This document shows positions 8,738 to 19,200 of a stretch of 64,000 nucleotides of DNA, piece after piece. The translations under genes and the position numbers were made by a program. Below the pieces are notes generated by a model. It did no database searches, had not been told where the DNA came from, and was given only the letters and a program-made list of their open reading frames with translations. Source of the DNA: Lactococcus protaetiae (GTDB lineage: Bacteria > Bacillota > Bacilli > Lactobacillales > Streptococcaceae); NCBI RefSeq assembly GCF_006965445.1, contig NZ_CP041356.1, positions 2,632,019 through 2,696,018 on the forward strand. The letters are read 5' to 3'. Each line of letters opens with the position of its first letter. Within the stretch, counting starts at the first letter, position 1.

Positions 8738-9856
8738 ATGATATATTTAGACAATGCGGCAACCACCCCTGTCATTCCCGACGTTGTATCGGCAATGACA
8801 GAAAGTCTGTCAGCAACTTTTGGAAATCCATCTAGCATCCATAGTTTTGGTAGGCAGGCTAATCAACTGGTCAGACAAGCCCGTGATACTGTAGCCAAAG
8901 CACTTGATGTCTCTAATCGAAATATTATTTTCACTTCTGGCGCAAGTGAGGCCAACAACCAAGCGTTAATTGGCTATGCTCTCGCCAATCGAGATAAAGG
9001 AAATCATATCTTAACAACTGCGATTGAACATCCCTCTGTTTTAAATACTGTTCAGTATCTCCATGATAGGCATGGATTTGATGTTACTTTCGTAAAGCCA
9101 AATTTTGATGGACAATTTCCAGCAAAATTAATTGAGCAAAATTTACAATCAGATACTATTTTGGTCAGCATGATGTGGGCAAATAATGAAACTGGACAGC
9201 TTCTCCCAGTCGCAGAAGTAGGACGGTTACTAGCCTCTCATCCAGCTGTATTCCATGTTGATGCTACGCAAGTCATGGGAAAAATCCCTGTCCATCCGCG
9301 AGAAATTGGTGCTGATTTTCTGACTGCTTCTGCTCATAAGTTCCACGGACCAAAAGGTGTTGGCTTTCTCTATTATCATGAAAATTTGAAGTTTGATGCA
9401 CTGATTCACGGCGGAGAACAAGAAGAAAAACGACGAGCTGGAACAGAAAATCTTCATTCACTTGTCGGTATGACCAAAGCTTTAGAAATCGCCATGCAAA
9501 ATATGGAAGAAAATTACCAACACGTTCAAAAGCTTAATGATAGCCTTCTGTCGCTGCTTTCAGAGGTTGACTTTTACAAAAATGATTTTGGTGCTACAAT
9601 GCCATACGTCATTAATATTGCATTTCCTCACCAAAATCATGATTTGTTGCTGACAAAGCTAGATTTAGCAGGTTTTGCAATTTCTACTGGCTCTGCTTGC
9701 ACAGCTGGAACCGTTGAACCTTCGCACGTTTTAGAAGCTGTTTATGGTGAAAGTTCTCCCAAATTAAAAGAAAATTTGCGTATCTCTTTTTCAGAGCTAA
9801 ACACAATAGATGAAATTCATGCTTTCGCTGAAAAGCTGAAAAGTTTATTGAAGTGA
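8738..9856 (+). CDS. nifS: Cysteine desulfurase, NifS/IscS-like
   Basis: PLP enzyme that removes sulfur from cysteine for Fe-S clusters, thiamine or tRNA thiolation. I set the start at the ATG giving MIYLDNAATTPV, the canonical N-terminus; the frame is open 22 codons further up, but those residues are not family-like. The protein is then 372 residues. His/Lys of the PLP site are in SAHKFHGPKGVGFLY (Lys201), the substrate loop is AGTEN (about 235), and the catalytic Cys321 is in STGSACTAG. A dispersed repeat module overlaps the gene end. The DUF1831 gene that accompanies nifS in related genomes lies 510 bases downstream. Confidence 0.93.
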   Translation: MIYLDNAATTPVIPDVVSAMTESLSATFGNPSSIHSFGRQANQLVRQARDTVAKALDVSNRNIIFTSGASEANNQALIGYALANRDKGNHILTTAIEHPSVLNTVQYLHDRHGFDVTFVKPNFDGQFPAKLIEQNLQSDTILVSMMWANNETGQLLPVAEVGRLLASHPAVFHVDATQVMGKIPVHPREIGADFLTASAHKFHGPKGVGFLYYHENLKFDALIHGGEQEEKRRAGTENLHSLVGMTKALEIAMQNMEENYQHVQKLNDSLLSLLSEVDFYKNDFGATMPYVINIAFPHQNHDLLLTKLDLAGFAISTGSACTAGTVEPSHVLEAVYGESSPKLKENLRISFSELNTIDEIHAFAEKLKSLLK

Positions 9857-10350
9857 TTACTTCATTGATGGGGGATTATTTTTTCCCTCACCAATGTTAG
9901 GGGGTATAACCTCTAGGTGTAACAACTAAGCGACCTGTACGCAGCTAAAGCTGCAACAGTCTGCTTAACATCAAAGATATGAGGTCACACCTCCGTTTCA
10001 CTTCGCTATCCATTCGCTCTATCTCCACTTTGCTCCGCTGTCGATTTCACTAACCGACTAAAGTCGCAAGGCGAAGTGATTTTGTCCCTGAAGTCTAAGT
10101 GCTATCTTCGCTTCGATACGCTGTCCACACCACGGGTATCCATGCTCGCTACGGTGCTGAATCACCGAGCCGCAATGGTTCTCGCTAAGTGACTAAAACC
10201 ACAAGTCGGGCACAAGTCGGGTCAAAACGCTAGTAAAACGAAAGCAGAGCTTGCCATTTCGCCTTATCTTCGACTAGGAGAATGGACAGCGTATCGAAGC
10301 AGAGATAGTGCTGCTCTAAGTTAAAATAATTCTGTCAGCATACTGACAGA
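9857..10350. repeat. Composite repeat locus between nifS and the DUF1831 gene
   Basis: No gene is supported here. It starts with a gene-end module (TGAAGT-GATT-ACTTCA palindrome, then a G-rich/C-rich hairpin ending ACCAATGTTAG, about 9850-9892). Next comes the 'acctctaggt-gtaacaacta' module to about 9990, which also occurs at 40.9 and 61.3 kb, then mosaic 'cgctgtcc'/'ggacagcg' blocks shared with many other gaps. A perfect CTGTCAG-CATA-CTGACAG palindrome lies at 10332-10349, just upstream of the DUF1831 start. Confidence 0.75.
10332..10349. repeat. CTGTCAG-CATA-CTGACAG palindrome
   Basis: Perfect seven-base arms around CATA, 18 bases before the DUF1831 start codon and next to its ribosome binding site. 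Confidence 0.75.
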
Positions 10351-10367
10351 AAATCAGAGGAAAAAAT

Positions 10368-10712
10368 ATGGCTTTTATTACTGAAAAACATCTTGGTGAC
10401 AGTAACTATACTTACAGTCTGGCTCCAACCGTAAAAAAATTCACACTCAAAGATACCACTTTCATCCAAACAAAAATTGGAAACTTTGAGTTCAAAAGAA
10501 TGCTTGAGGAAGTTCCTAATTCCAATGAAGGATTTCTTTTAAAGATTATTGTCAATCCAGATTTGACCGGTTTCAAATTATCTATTACAGACAAATCCGG
10601 ACTACGTAATGTCAATATCTTTAAAAATGCCAGTCCAATTATCCAAGAAAAATTTTACTTTCAAATGGATGCACTTATTGACCGAGGCGTCTTTACAAAA
10701 ACACAAGCATAA
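10368..10712 (+). CDS. DUF1831 protein
   Basis: A 114-residue cytosolic protein that I recognise as DUF1831 from its sequence and its place after prs and nifS, an order conserved in lactic acid bacteria. SD AGAGGA lies eight bases before the ATG. No membrane segment, no metal-binding motif. The conserved association with cysteine desulfurase suggests a role in sulfur transfer or Fe-S assembly, but that is inference. The large repeat-filled gap upstream may uncouple it from nifS. Confidence 0.8.
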   Translation: MAFITEKHLGDSNYTYSLAPTVKKFTLKDTTFIQTKIGNFEFKRMLEEVPNSNEGFLLKIIVNPDLTGFKLSITDKSGLRNVNIFKNASPIIQEKFYFQMDALIDRGVFTKTQA

Positions 10713-10713
10713 T

Positions 10714-10743
10714 AAAAAAGCTCTTCTAATCAGGAGCTTTTTT
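10714..10743 (+). terminator. Terminator after the DUF1831 gene (probably bidirectional)
   Basis: AAAAAAGCTC ... GAGCTTTTTT hairpin starting just past the stop codon; the flanking A and T runs make it usable in both directions. Confidence 0.85.
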
Positions 10744-10765
10744 ATTATATATTTCCAACTTAAAA

Positions 10766-10795
10766 CAAAAAGCTGTCAGCATACTGACAGCTTTT
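10766..10795 (-). terminator. tuf terminator built from the CTGTCAG palindrome
   Basis: The palindrome CTGTCAG-CATA-CTGACAG (10773-10790) extended by AAAAG/CTTTT forms a hairpin followed on the minus strand by T-rich sequence. It ends tuf transcription and is one of the cases where the dispersed palindrome serves as a terminator. Confidence 0.8.
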
Positions 10796-10838
10796 AGAAG
10801 TAATATTTTCACATTACTAGTTTCGTTATTGCTTATAA

Positions 10839-12026
10839 TTAAGCTTTGATTTCAGCAACGATACCTGAACCAACAGTACGTCCACCTTCACGGATAGAGA
10901 ATGTTGTTCCTTGTTCGATAGCAACTGGGTGAATCAATTCAACATCGATGTGAACATTATCACCAGGCATTACCATTTCAGTACCTTCTGGAAGTTTAAC
11001 TGAACCAGTAACGTCAGTTGTGTGGAAGTAGAATTGAGGACGGTAGTTATCGAAGAATGGAGTGTGACGTCCGCCTTCTTCTTTGCTCAATACGTAAACT
11101 TCACCTTCGAATGTTGTATGAGGAGTGATTGAACCTGGTTTAGCAATAACTTGACCACGTTCGATTTCGTCACGTTGAACACCGCGGAGAAGTACACCAA
11201 CGTTATCGCCAGCAAGACCTTCTGTAAGTGTTTTACGGAACATTTCAATACCAGTAACAACAGCTTTTTTAGTTTCGTCTTTGATACCAACGATTTCGAT
11301 TTCGTCACCAACTTTAACAGTACCACGTTCGATACGTCCTGAAGCAACAGTACCACGACCAGTGATTGAGAACACATCTTCGACTGGGAGAAGGAGTGGT
11401 TTGTCAGTGTCACGTTCTGGAGTTGGGATATATTCGTCAACGATATCCATCAATTCTTCAACTTTAGCAACCCATTGAGGTTCACCGTTCAAAGCACCAA
11501 GTGCAGAACCAGCGATTACAGGAATATCGTCACCTGGGAAATCGTATTCTGTAAGAAGGTCACGAACTTCCATTTCAACAAGTTCCATCAATTCTTCATC
11601 ATCAACAAGGTCAGCTTTGTTAAGGAAGACGATAAGATATTTAACACCAACTTGACGTGAAAGCAAGATGTGTTCACGAGTTTGTGGCATAGGTCCATCA
11701 GTAGCAGCAACAACAAGGATTGCTCCGTCCATTTGAGCGGCACCAGTAATCATGTTTTTAACGTAGTCCGCGTGACCTGGAGCATCGATGTGGGCATAGT
11801 GACGTTTTTCAGTTGAGTATTCGATATGGGCAGTGTTGATTGTGATCCCACGTTCGCGTTCTTCTGGTGCAGCATCGATAGAAGCGAAGTCAGTTTGGTC
11901 AGCCAAACCTTTATCTGCAAGAACTTTAGAGATAGCAGCTGACAATGTTGTTTTACCATGGTCAACGTGTCCGATAGTACCAATATTTACGTGTGGTTTG
12001 CTACGGTCGTAAACTTGTTTAGCCAT
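10839..12026 (-). CDS. tuf: Elongation factor Tu
   Basis: GTPase that delivers aminoacyl-tRNA to the ribosome. 395 residues, full length. G1 GHVDHGKT (about 18-25), G2 around RGITI, G3 DAPGH and G4 NKAD are intact, followed by domains II and III ending SGIVAEIKA. It is nearly identical to Lactococcus lactis EF-Tu through most of its length, which is the main basis for calling the organism a Lactococcus; differences cluster near residues 38-46. Strongly biased codon use fits a highly expressed gene. Monocistronic, with its own promoter and terminator. Confidence 0.99.
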   Translation of the reverse strand: MAKQVYDRSKPHVNIGTIGHVDHGKTTLSAAISKVLADKGLADQTDFASIDAAPEERERGITINTAHIEYSTEKRHYAHIDAPGHADYVKNMITGAAQMDGAILVVAATDGPMPQTREHILLSRQVGVKYLIVFLNKADLVDDEELMELVEMEVRDLLTEYDFPGDDIPVIAGSALGALNGEPQWVAKVEELMDIVDEYIPTPERDTDKPLLLPVEDVFSITGRGTVASGRIERGTVKVGDEIEIVGIKDETKKAVVTGIEMFRKTLTEGLAGDNVGVLLRGVQRDEIERGQVIAKPGSITPHTTFEGEVYVLSKEEGGRHTPFFDNYRPQFYFHTTDVTGSVKLPEGTEMVMPGDNVHIDVELIHPVAIEQGTTFSIREGGRTVGSGIVAEIKA

Positions 12027-12100
12027 TTTAAAAATGTCTCCTTTGAGAAAATTGTTTTATAATAGGCAGGCTGCTTAATCACAATCTACCGTTCCTTATC

Positions 12101-12129
12101 ATTATACTTAAAATCGTTTAGAAAAGCAA
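12101..12129 (-). promoter_or_regulatory. tuf promoter
   Basis: TTGCTT at 12129-12124, 17-base spacer, TATAAT at 12106-12101 on the minus strand, about 75 bases upstream of the tuf start. The remainder of 12130-12310 is AT-rich; a 34-codon hydrophobic frame there lacks a ribosome binding site and is not called. Confidence 0.85.
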
Positions 12130-12310
12130 GTTTTACCAGTCTTTTATCTGTCTTAATTTTAGTTATAACACAAGTTTCTTTAATATAGCAATAAAAAAGA
12201 GAATAGTCAAGCCAAAAACAGGTACTATCACCCTCTTCTGCTTAATTCCCTCAAGATTTTTAACCACATTTATAGTTCAAAAAGTAAATCAAACTGACTT
12301 ATCTCTCATA

Positions 12311-12335
12311 ATCAAAAAAGGGTTTTACAACCCTT
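12311..12335 (-). terminator. Terminator at the downstream end of the accessory-secretion island
   Basis: AAGGGTT-GTAA-AACCCTT hairpin followed by six T on the minus strand, 9 bases past the end of the reconstructed HTH gene; the natural end of the leftward transcription unit. Confidence 0.85.
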
Positions 12336-12343
12336 AGTTATTA

Positions 12344-12864
12344 TCATCTATCATATCTTAACAACCAATCTAAAGTGACTTTTCCTAAATCAGCAATTTG
12401 GATGAGATGCTCCAATGTTGGAATAATTTGATTTGCCTCTATTTCTTGTATCATTTCAGGTGGTAAAGCAGGTGAAAGTCTTGCTCCAAATTCAAACTTT
12501 GAAAGTTGAAGTCTAGCTCTTATCGTTTTAACTTTCTCCCAAGTTCTTCTACTACTTCCGACTTACCTTTATCATATTGAGTAGGATATTTTAACCTCTT
12601 TAGCTCATAACTTGAAGCTTGCCTATTACTTTTATTCTGAGCTACCACTATGTCCTTAATCGAATTATTTAAAGCAATTTCTATCTTTCTCAACATTCTC
12701 ATATCAGGCTTTTTTCTCAAAAATATAATATCCGATACCAGTGCCGCTGGATACCCTATATCTTCTGAAAGTTTCAGAATAGGAATTCTATAGCGGCGTA
12801 TTTCTGCTTTCAATTTCTTTAACTGTTCATTGACATCTAACTGTTCTTTTTGAAGAGTATCCAT
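12344..12864 (-). pseudogene. Two-part helix-turn-helix regulator, frameshifted
   Basis: The first 114 codons (12864-12520) read through a first helix-turn-helix-like part (RRYRIPILKLSEDIGYPAALVSDI..., about 23-70) and stop at ELGRKLKR. One base out of frame, the sequence continues without a stop for about 60 codons (12540-12344). These encode a typical XRE-like segment (QLSKFEFGARL, then IEANQIIPTLEHLIQIADLG and TLDWLLRYDR) and have no start codon of their own. Adding one G to the GGG run at 12540-12538 joins both into one protein of about 173 residues. It is thus a broken gene, or a homopolymer sequencing error. Probable DNA-binding regulator; target unknown. Confidence 0.7.
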
Positions 12865-12963
12865 ATCTTTCTCTTTTCAATAATTCTTTAATTTATCCAT
12901 AACTTCAAAATAGTAACTTACGAATTCCTAATTTGATACATAAAACTCTCTCAGACACTATTC

Positions 12964-13203
12964 CTAATAAGCTGATAAAATAACTAAACTCAAACTAATC
13001 ACTAACCAAAATACAATCATGACCGAAGTAAAACATCGAATCATAAATTCAGCCCCTCTTGATTTATGACTGTCAATTAATTCTTCTGTTCCTCCCGAAA
13101 AAGCATTTATTGCTCCATCCTGTTTCGACGGTTGCATAAAAATCGCTATAACAATCCCAATTGATATTATCAACATCATACTGAACAAAATATTGTAAAT
13201 CAC
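12964..13203 (-). CDS. SecG-like membrane protein (candidate Asp5-type component)
   Basis: 79 residues with the SecG layout: a first membrane helix (about 3-24), the conserved loop IFMQPSKQDGAINAFSGG, a basic stretch and a second helix (about 56-78). The start is GTG with AGGA upstream, 13 bases after the reconstructed glf stop, so the two are probably one operon. The normal lactococcal secG would be expected elsewhere, so this is likely a second, system-specific copy. In streptococcal accessory-secretion loci two small proteins, Asp4 and Asp5, resemble SecE and SecG; this gene is the best candidate for the SecG-like role here, although it lies at the far end of the island. Confidence 0.65.
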   Translation of the reverse strand: MIYNILFSMMLIISIGIVIAIFMQPSKQDGAINAFSGGTEELIDSHKSRGAEFMIRCFTSVMIVFWLVISLSLVILSAY

Positions 13204-13215
13204 TTCTGCCGTTTC

Positions 13216-14348
13216 CTACTCCCTACTGAATTCTTTATCAACAGCTTTTAAAGCTGCATTAAAAACCTGATCCATGTCATAGTATTGGTAATTTCCCAAT
13301 CGTCCTCCAAAAATAACTTGATTATATTTATCAGCTTCTCTTCTATATTTTTTAAATATCTCTGAATTTTTTTATCATTTATAGGATAATATGCTTCTTT
13401 GGTCTTATCCCACTTTTGAGGGTATTCTTTAGTCAAAACAGTATAACCACCCTCTGCCCTCTTATCAAAATGTCGCCATTCCATCACGCGAGTAAACGGA
13501 GTTTCAGAATCAGTATAGTTAATCACAGCATTTCCCTGCATATTATCTGATTCGAAAACTTGTGACTCAAAACAGATTGAGCGATACTCAAGTTCACCAA
13601 ACTTATAATCAAAAAATTGGTCAATCATCCCAGTATAAACAATACGTGGAAACTCCTCTAAATATTCTTCTCTAGCATGAAAAAAATCTACGCCCATCTG
13701 AACATCAATTAATTCAGACTGTAGCATTTTATTAAAAATCTGTGTATAGCCATCTATAGGTATTCCTTGATACCGATCATCAAAATAGTTATTATCAAAT
13801 GTGTAACGTACTGGTAGCCTCCGAATGATGAATGCGGGCAATTCTGTCGCTTTTCGCCCCCATTGTTTTTCTGTATAACCCTTTATAAGTTTTTTATAAA
13901 TATCTGTACCAATTAGGGCAATCGCTTGCTCTTCTAAGTTTTTTGGATTCTTAGATATTTCAGCTACACTTTTCTGTTCAAAAATTTTATCCTTTGCTTC
14001 CCTAGGAGTCTTTACTCCCCACATTTGATAAAAAGTATTCATATTAAACGGAAGGTTATAAAGTTCACCTTTATAATTAGCCAACACCTGATTTGTGTAA
14101 CTCATGAATTCTGTAAACTGATTCACATAGTTCCAAATTCGTTCATCATTTGTATGAAATATATGAGCACCATAGTCATGGATATTAATACCATGTTCTT
14201 TATGTGTAAACATATTCCCTCCAATATGTAATCGTTTATCTATAACTAGTGAACGTTTACCACGTTTGGCAGCCTCATAAGCAAATACCGAGCCAAAAGG
14301 ACCAGCTCCAACTATAAGATAGTCATAATTTTTAGTATTATATTTCAC
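13216..14348 (-). pseudogene. glf: UDP-galactopyranose mutase, frameshifted near the 3' end
   Basis: Interconverts UDP-galactopyranose and UDP-galactofuranose, an FAD flavoenzyme. The N-terminus has YDYLIVGAGPFGSVFA (FAD site, about 8-23), then GGNMFTH, DYGAHIFHT and the usual YTEKQWGRKA and RLPVRYTFDNNYF blocks. As written, the frame runs to 13248 (366 codons), but the last 29 residues are not Glf-like. One base out of frame, the sequence encodes the expected end (NSEIFKKYRREADKYNQ, FGGRLGNYQYYDMD, ALKAVDKEF) and stops at 13218-13216. The shift lies in an A7 run around 13373, where A8 would restore the gene. C-terminal Arg and FAD-contact residues are lost if the shift is real. Confidence 0.85.
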
Positions 14349-14440
14349 TTTATCCTCACCTCCCTATTACACTTCTAAATATAATGAATCTTTAATTACT
14401 CAATTATTGATGATACTAAATCTCAAGAACTCTTACATTC

Positions 14441-16057
14441 TCATTTAGGTTGAATATAAGTTGCCAATGCCGCCACTCCAGCAGAAATATGACGCTCACT
14501 CACAATATTATTCCCCTTAACATTCATCTCAGAAACTAATATTGAATTATCTGGATACACCTTCTCTACAAAAGCCACATGACCATAAACAGAACTCGAA
14601 CCCGCAACTCCTGGAGGGAAACTTACCGCATAACCCTCTGTTGGAACAGTCGTCGTATAATAACCTTGTGCCTGAGCATTAATCCCCCATTCACCACCAT
14701 TACCCATATGAGTTCCAATCTGACCCCCAAGTTGAATGATTCGGTTATACACATACTGCGTACAATTTCCAAACGCATAACTCTCTGAACCTGGATATTC
14801 CACCCCATTATAAGCAGGAAAATTCGATGTATCCAATTTTGAACTTAACACAGGACTTGCTGGTGTATCTGACGCCCATACTTGAGTACTACTATCTACA
14901 TTGTCATAGAAATTCAGATTATATTCTTGGATAATATCAATCAGTTTTTGAGCATAGTCAGGATCTGTCGCAAAAACACCCTGCAATGATTCCGCTGCTT
15001 CTTGATAAGTTTTCGACTGAGACTTCCAAGAACCTGCATAAATATCTGGATTCCAAGTCGTCCCTTTCAACATTAAGTTAATATAATCATCTAAAGATTG
15101 ATCATAGTTACTATAAACTCGAAAACTCTGTTGAGTAAAATAAGGATTAGTTCCAGCAAACTCTTGCGTTTGGAATGTCACTGATTTCCCTAAATAAGCC
15201 CCTGTAATATTGAAAATATTAAAGTACTTCTGAGCCATATTACTTTGACCATAACCCGACTCTAAAATCGCTTGCGCCAAGATAATCGAAGCAAAAAGAT
15301 TATTTTTACCCGCCAAAACCTGTACTCGAGGTGCAATACTCTTGATGAAAGCTTCTGGGCTAGACGTATCAATTTTCTTAATGGGTTGAGCCGCCTCTAT
15401 TTTCTTCAATACAGGACCTGTATAAATGGAAGTGGCGTTACTCAGCTTTGAGCTTCCCACTGTCGAAGACTGATAATAAGCAGAATTCGCATAACTAGAA
15501 ACAACTGTTTCAGAATGTGAAAAAACATGACTTGTTACAGTTTTTGTAGATGAGCTAATCGTTTTACTCGGAGTACTTGGCTTAGGTGATGCTGGCTTCG
15601 GCTTACTTGGTGATGCTGGTGTGCTTGGTTTTGGAGGCGTCGGTTTCGGTTTATCCGGCGTACTCGGTGGAGTAGGCGGCGTGCTAGGCTCCGTAGGTTT
15701 AGTTTCATCTGGAGGCGTGACTGACGAATCATCTCCTGAATTTCCCGTTCCTTCCGAACTCTCCCCATTGCTTCCCGTCTCATCTGGCGTATTGTCTGGC
15801 GTCTCATTATTATTATCTGTTGTTACTTGACCCGTATCACCTGTATTCGTTTGACCCGAATCATCACTCGTTACTAATTCATTACCATTATTCACAACCT
15901 GTGACGTACACGTCACCTCATTCGAAACTGGTAACTCATCTGCATGAGCCGTAGCACCAAACGTACTTATCCCCAAGGCTAGTGCTGTACCTGCTACTAG
16001 CTTGTAGGTCATGTAAGTATCTGTTTTATTTTTATTTTTTTTCAACTTTTTCCTCAT
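14441..16057 (-). CDS. Secreted GH73 + CHAP peptidoglycan hydrolase
   Basis: 538 residues. A basic start and hydrophobic stretch ending ATAHADE (about 17-40) form an export signal. An acidic Thr/Asp/Gly linker (45-100) and a Pro/Lys/Thr/Ser-rich spacer (105-165) follow, the latter like wall-spanning segments. The glucosaminidase domain (about 230-385) has the catalytic Glu in AILESGYGQS and the KYFNIFNITG block. The C-terminal CHAP amidase/endopeptidase domain (about 430-538) has Cys in AFGNCTQYVYNR and His in YGHVAFVE. It lies directly after the adhesin gene and its terminator. No LPxTG or LysM is seen. It probably cleaves septal or nearby wall; a link to adhesin display is inference. Confidence 0.88.
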   Translation of the reverse strand: MRKKLKKNKNKTDTYMTYKLVAGTALALGISTFGATAHADELPVSNEVTCTSQVVNNGNELVTSDDSGQTNTGDTGQVTTDNNNETPDNTPDETGSNGESSEGTGNSGDDSSVTPPDETKPTEPSTPPTPPSTPDKPKPTPPKPSTPASPSKPKPASPKPSTPSKTISSSTKTVTSHVFSHSETVVSSYANSAYYQSSTVGSSKLSNATSIYTGPVLKKIEAAQPIKKIDTSSPEAFIKSIAPRVQVLAGKNNLFASIILAQAILESGYGQSNMAQKYFNIFNITGAYLGKSVTFQTQEFAGTNPYFTQQSFRVYSNYDQSLDDYINLMLKGTTWNPDIYAGSWKSQSKTYQEAAESLQGVFATDPDYAQKLIDIIQEYNLNFYDNVDSSTQVWASDTPASPVLSSKLDTSNFPAYNGVEYPGSESYAFGNCTQYVYNRIIQLGGQIGTHMGNGGEWGINAQAQGYYTTTVPTEGYAVSFPPGVAGSSSVYGHVAFVEKVYPDNSILVSEMNVKGNNIVSERHISAGVAALATYIQPK

Positions 16058-16117
16058 TCATCTTCCTCAATATAAATATCTTTTAAAGGTCACAAAAGTA
16101 AACTATCAAGAACATCC

Positions 16118-16148
16118 TAAAAGAAAGCCTGCAAATGCAAAGCCTTCT
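16118..16148 (-). terminator. Terminator after the adhesin gene
   Basis: Imperfect hairpin (GAAGGCTTTGCA with TGCAGGCTTTC, two G-U pairs and one bulge) followed by TTTT on the minus strand; partly separates the adhesin from the hydrolase gene. Confidence 0.6.
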
Positions 16149-16200
16149 TTTATTTAGTTCTTTTAGGGTTATAAATTTAAGATGTTAAACACCCTATCGT

Positions 16201-19200
16201 TTATTCCCCATCTCTTTCTTCTTTTCTACGTCTTCTTCCCAAAAGTGTTGCACCAATAGCTCCTAGAAGAGTCGCCCAACCAGTTCCAGTGGCTAAAGCA
16301 TCATTGGTTTCTCCAGTTTTCGGTAAAGAATTTGCCATACCATTTGATGTTCCAGATAAACCACCGTTCGATGAATTTAGATTACCTGATGCACCAGTAT
16401 TTCCACTTCCATTACTTAAAGAGGTACTTAAACTCATTGAATCTGAGCTACTTGTTGACATTGATAAACTCATAGAATCTGAAAGGCTCAATGAATTTGA
16501 AGCACTTAAAGATGCACTCGCTGAGCTTGAGTTGCTCAAAGAGGTGCTTGTACTCAAAGAGTTCGAAGTACTTAAAGATGTAGACAAACTTGACGAGTCA
16601 GACGTACTCAGTGAGTTTGAAGCACTCAAGGACGTTGATAAGCTTGCCGAATCCGATGTACTTAGTGAATTCGAAAGACTCAATGATGTAGATAAACTCG
16701 TTGAATCTGAGAGACTCAGCGAACCTGAATCGCTTAACGAAGTAGACAGACTTGATGAAGCCAATGTACTCATTGAGCTTGAAGCACTGAGTGAGGCACT
16801 CGTGGAACTCGAATCACTCAATGAGGTACTTGTGCTCAAGGAGTTAGAATCACTGACTGAAGTTGATGTGCTCGTAGAATCTGACATACTCATTGAAGTT
16901 GAAGCACTAAGTGAAGTACTCGTTGAACTTGAATCACTCAAAGAGCTACTTGTGCTCAAAGAGTTAGAATCACTGAGCGAAGTTGAGGCGCTCGTAGAAT
17001 CTGACATACTCATTGAAGTCGAAGTACTCAAAGATGTTGATAAGCTTGAAGAACTTGAGGTACTGAGTGAATTTGAAGCACTGAGTGAGGCACTCATCGA
17101 ACTTGAATCACTCAGAGAGGTACTTGTGCTCAAGGAGTTAGAATCGCTGAGCGAAGTTGATGTGCTCGTAGATTCTAATGTGCTCGATGAAGTTGAGGCA
17201 CTGAGTGAAGTGCTCAGTGAACTTGAAGCACTCAATGAGGTGCTTGTACTCAAAGAGTTAGAGTCACTAAGTGAGGTACTCGTTGAGCTTGAATCGCTCA
17301 GAGACGTGCTTGTACTCAAAGAGTTAGAATCACTAACTGAAGTTGATACGCTCGTAGAATCTGACGTGCTCAATGAAGTTGAGGCACTGAGTGAAGTACT
17401 CATCGAACTCGAATCGCTCAGAGAGGTACTTGTACTCAAAGAGTTAGAGTCACTAAGTGAGGTACTCATCGAACTTGAATCACTCAGAGAGGTACTTGTG
17501 CTCAAAGAGTTAGAATCGCTAAGCGAAGTTGAGGCGCTCGTAGAATCTGACGTGCTCAATGAAGTTGAGGCACTAAGTGAAGTACTCAGTGAACTTGAAT
17601 CGCTCAATGAGGTACTTGTGCTCAAAGAGTTAGAATCACTGACTGAAGTTGACACGCTCGTAGAATCTGACGTGCTCATCGAACTTGAGGCACTGACTGA
17701 AGTACTCATCGAACTTGAATCACTCAGAGAGGTACTTGTACTCAAAGAGTTAGAATCACTGACTGAAGTTGATGTGCTCGTAGAATCTGACATACTCATT
17801 GAAGTCGAAGTACTCAAAGATGTTGATAAGCTTGAAGAACTTGAGGTACTTAGTGAATTTGAAGCACTAAGTGAAGTGCTCATCGAACTTGAATCACTCA
17901 GAGAGGTGCTTGTGCTCAAAGAGTTAGAATCACTGAGTGACGTACTCGTTGAGCTTGAATCGCTCAGAGACGTGCTTGTACTCAAAGAGTTAGAATCACT
18001 AACTGAAGTTGAGACACTCGTAGAATCTGACGTACTCAATGAAGTTGAGGCACTGAGTGAAGTACTCATCGAACTTGAAGCACTCAATGAGGTACTCGTA
18101 CTCAAGGAGTTAGAATCACTAACTGAAGTTGAGACACTCGTAGAATCTGACGTACTCAATGAAGTTGAGGCACTGAGTGAAGTACTCATCGAACTTGAAT
18201 TACTCAATGAGGTACTTGTGCTCAAAGAGTTAGAGTCACTAAGTGAGGTACTCGTTGAGCTTGAATCGCTCAATGAGGTACTCGTACTCAAGGAGTTAGA
18301 ATCACTGACTGAAGTTGAGGCGCTCGTAGAATCTGACGTACTCAATGAAGTTGAAGCACTAAGTGAAGTGCTCAGTGAACTTGAATCGCTCAATGAGGTG
18401 CTTGTACTCAAAGAGTTAGAGTCACTAAGTGAGGTACTCAACGAACTTGAATCACTTAGAGAGCTACTTGTGCTCAAAGAGTTAGAATCACTAACTGAAG
18501 TTGAGGCGCTCGTAGAGTCTGACGTGCTCAATGAAGTTGAAGCACTAAGTGAAGTGCTCAGTGAACTTGAATCGCTCAGAGAGGTACTTGTACTCAAAGA
18601 GTTAGAGTCACTAAGTGAGGTACTCAACGAACTTGAATCACTTAGAGAGCTACTTGTGCTCAAAGAGTTAGAATCACTGACTGAAGTTGAGGCGCTCGTA
18701 GAGTCTGACGTGCTCAATGAAGTTGAAGCACTAAGTGAAGTGCTCAGTGAACTTGAATCACTCAAAGAACTACTTGTGCTTAAAGAGTTAGAATCACTGA
18801 GCGAAGTTGAGGTGCTTGTAGAATCTGACGTGCTCAATGAAGTTGAGGCACTGACTGAAGTACTCATCGAACTTGAATCACTCAGAGAGGTACTTGTACT
18901 CAAAGAGTTAGAATCGCTGAGCGAAGTTGAGGCGCTCATAGAATCTGACATACTCATTGAAGTCGAAGTACTCAAAGATGTTGATAAGCTTGAAGAACTT
19001 GAGGTACTGAGTGAATTTGAAGCACTAAGTGAAGTGCTCAGTGAACTTGAAGCACTCAATGAGCTACTTGTACTCAAAGAGTTAGAGTCACTAAGCGATG
19101 TGCTCATCGAACTTGAATCGCTTAGAGAGCTACTCGTGCTCAAAGAGTTAGAATCACTGACTGAAGTTGATACGCTCGTAGAATCTGACGTGCTCATCGA

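Noticed and set aside
12163..12267. 34-codon hydrophobic frame (GTG start) upstream of the tuf promoter
   Set aside because: No ribosome binding site and no recognisable family.
12027..12343. Search for a copy of the tRNA-Ser 3' end as a second attachment site
   Set aside because: No match to the TTCGAATCC-ACTCTCC segment seen by eye; no integrase gene in the island.
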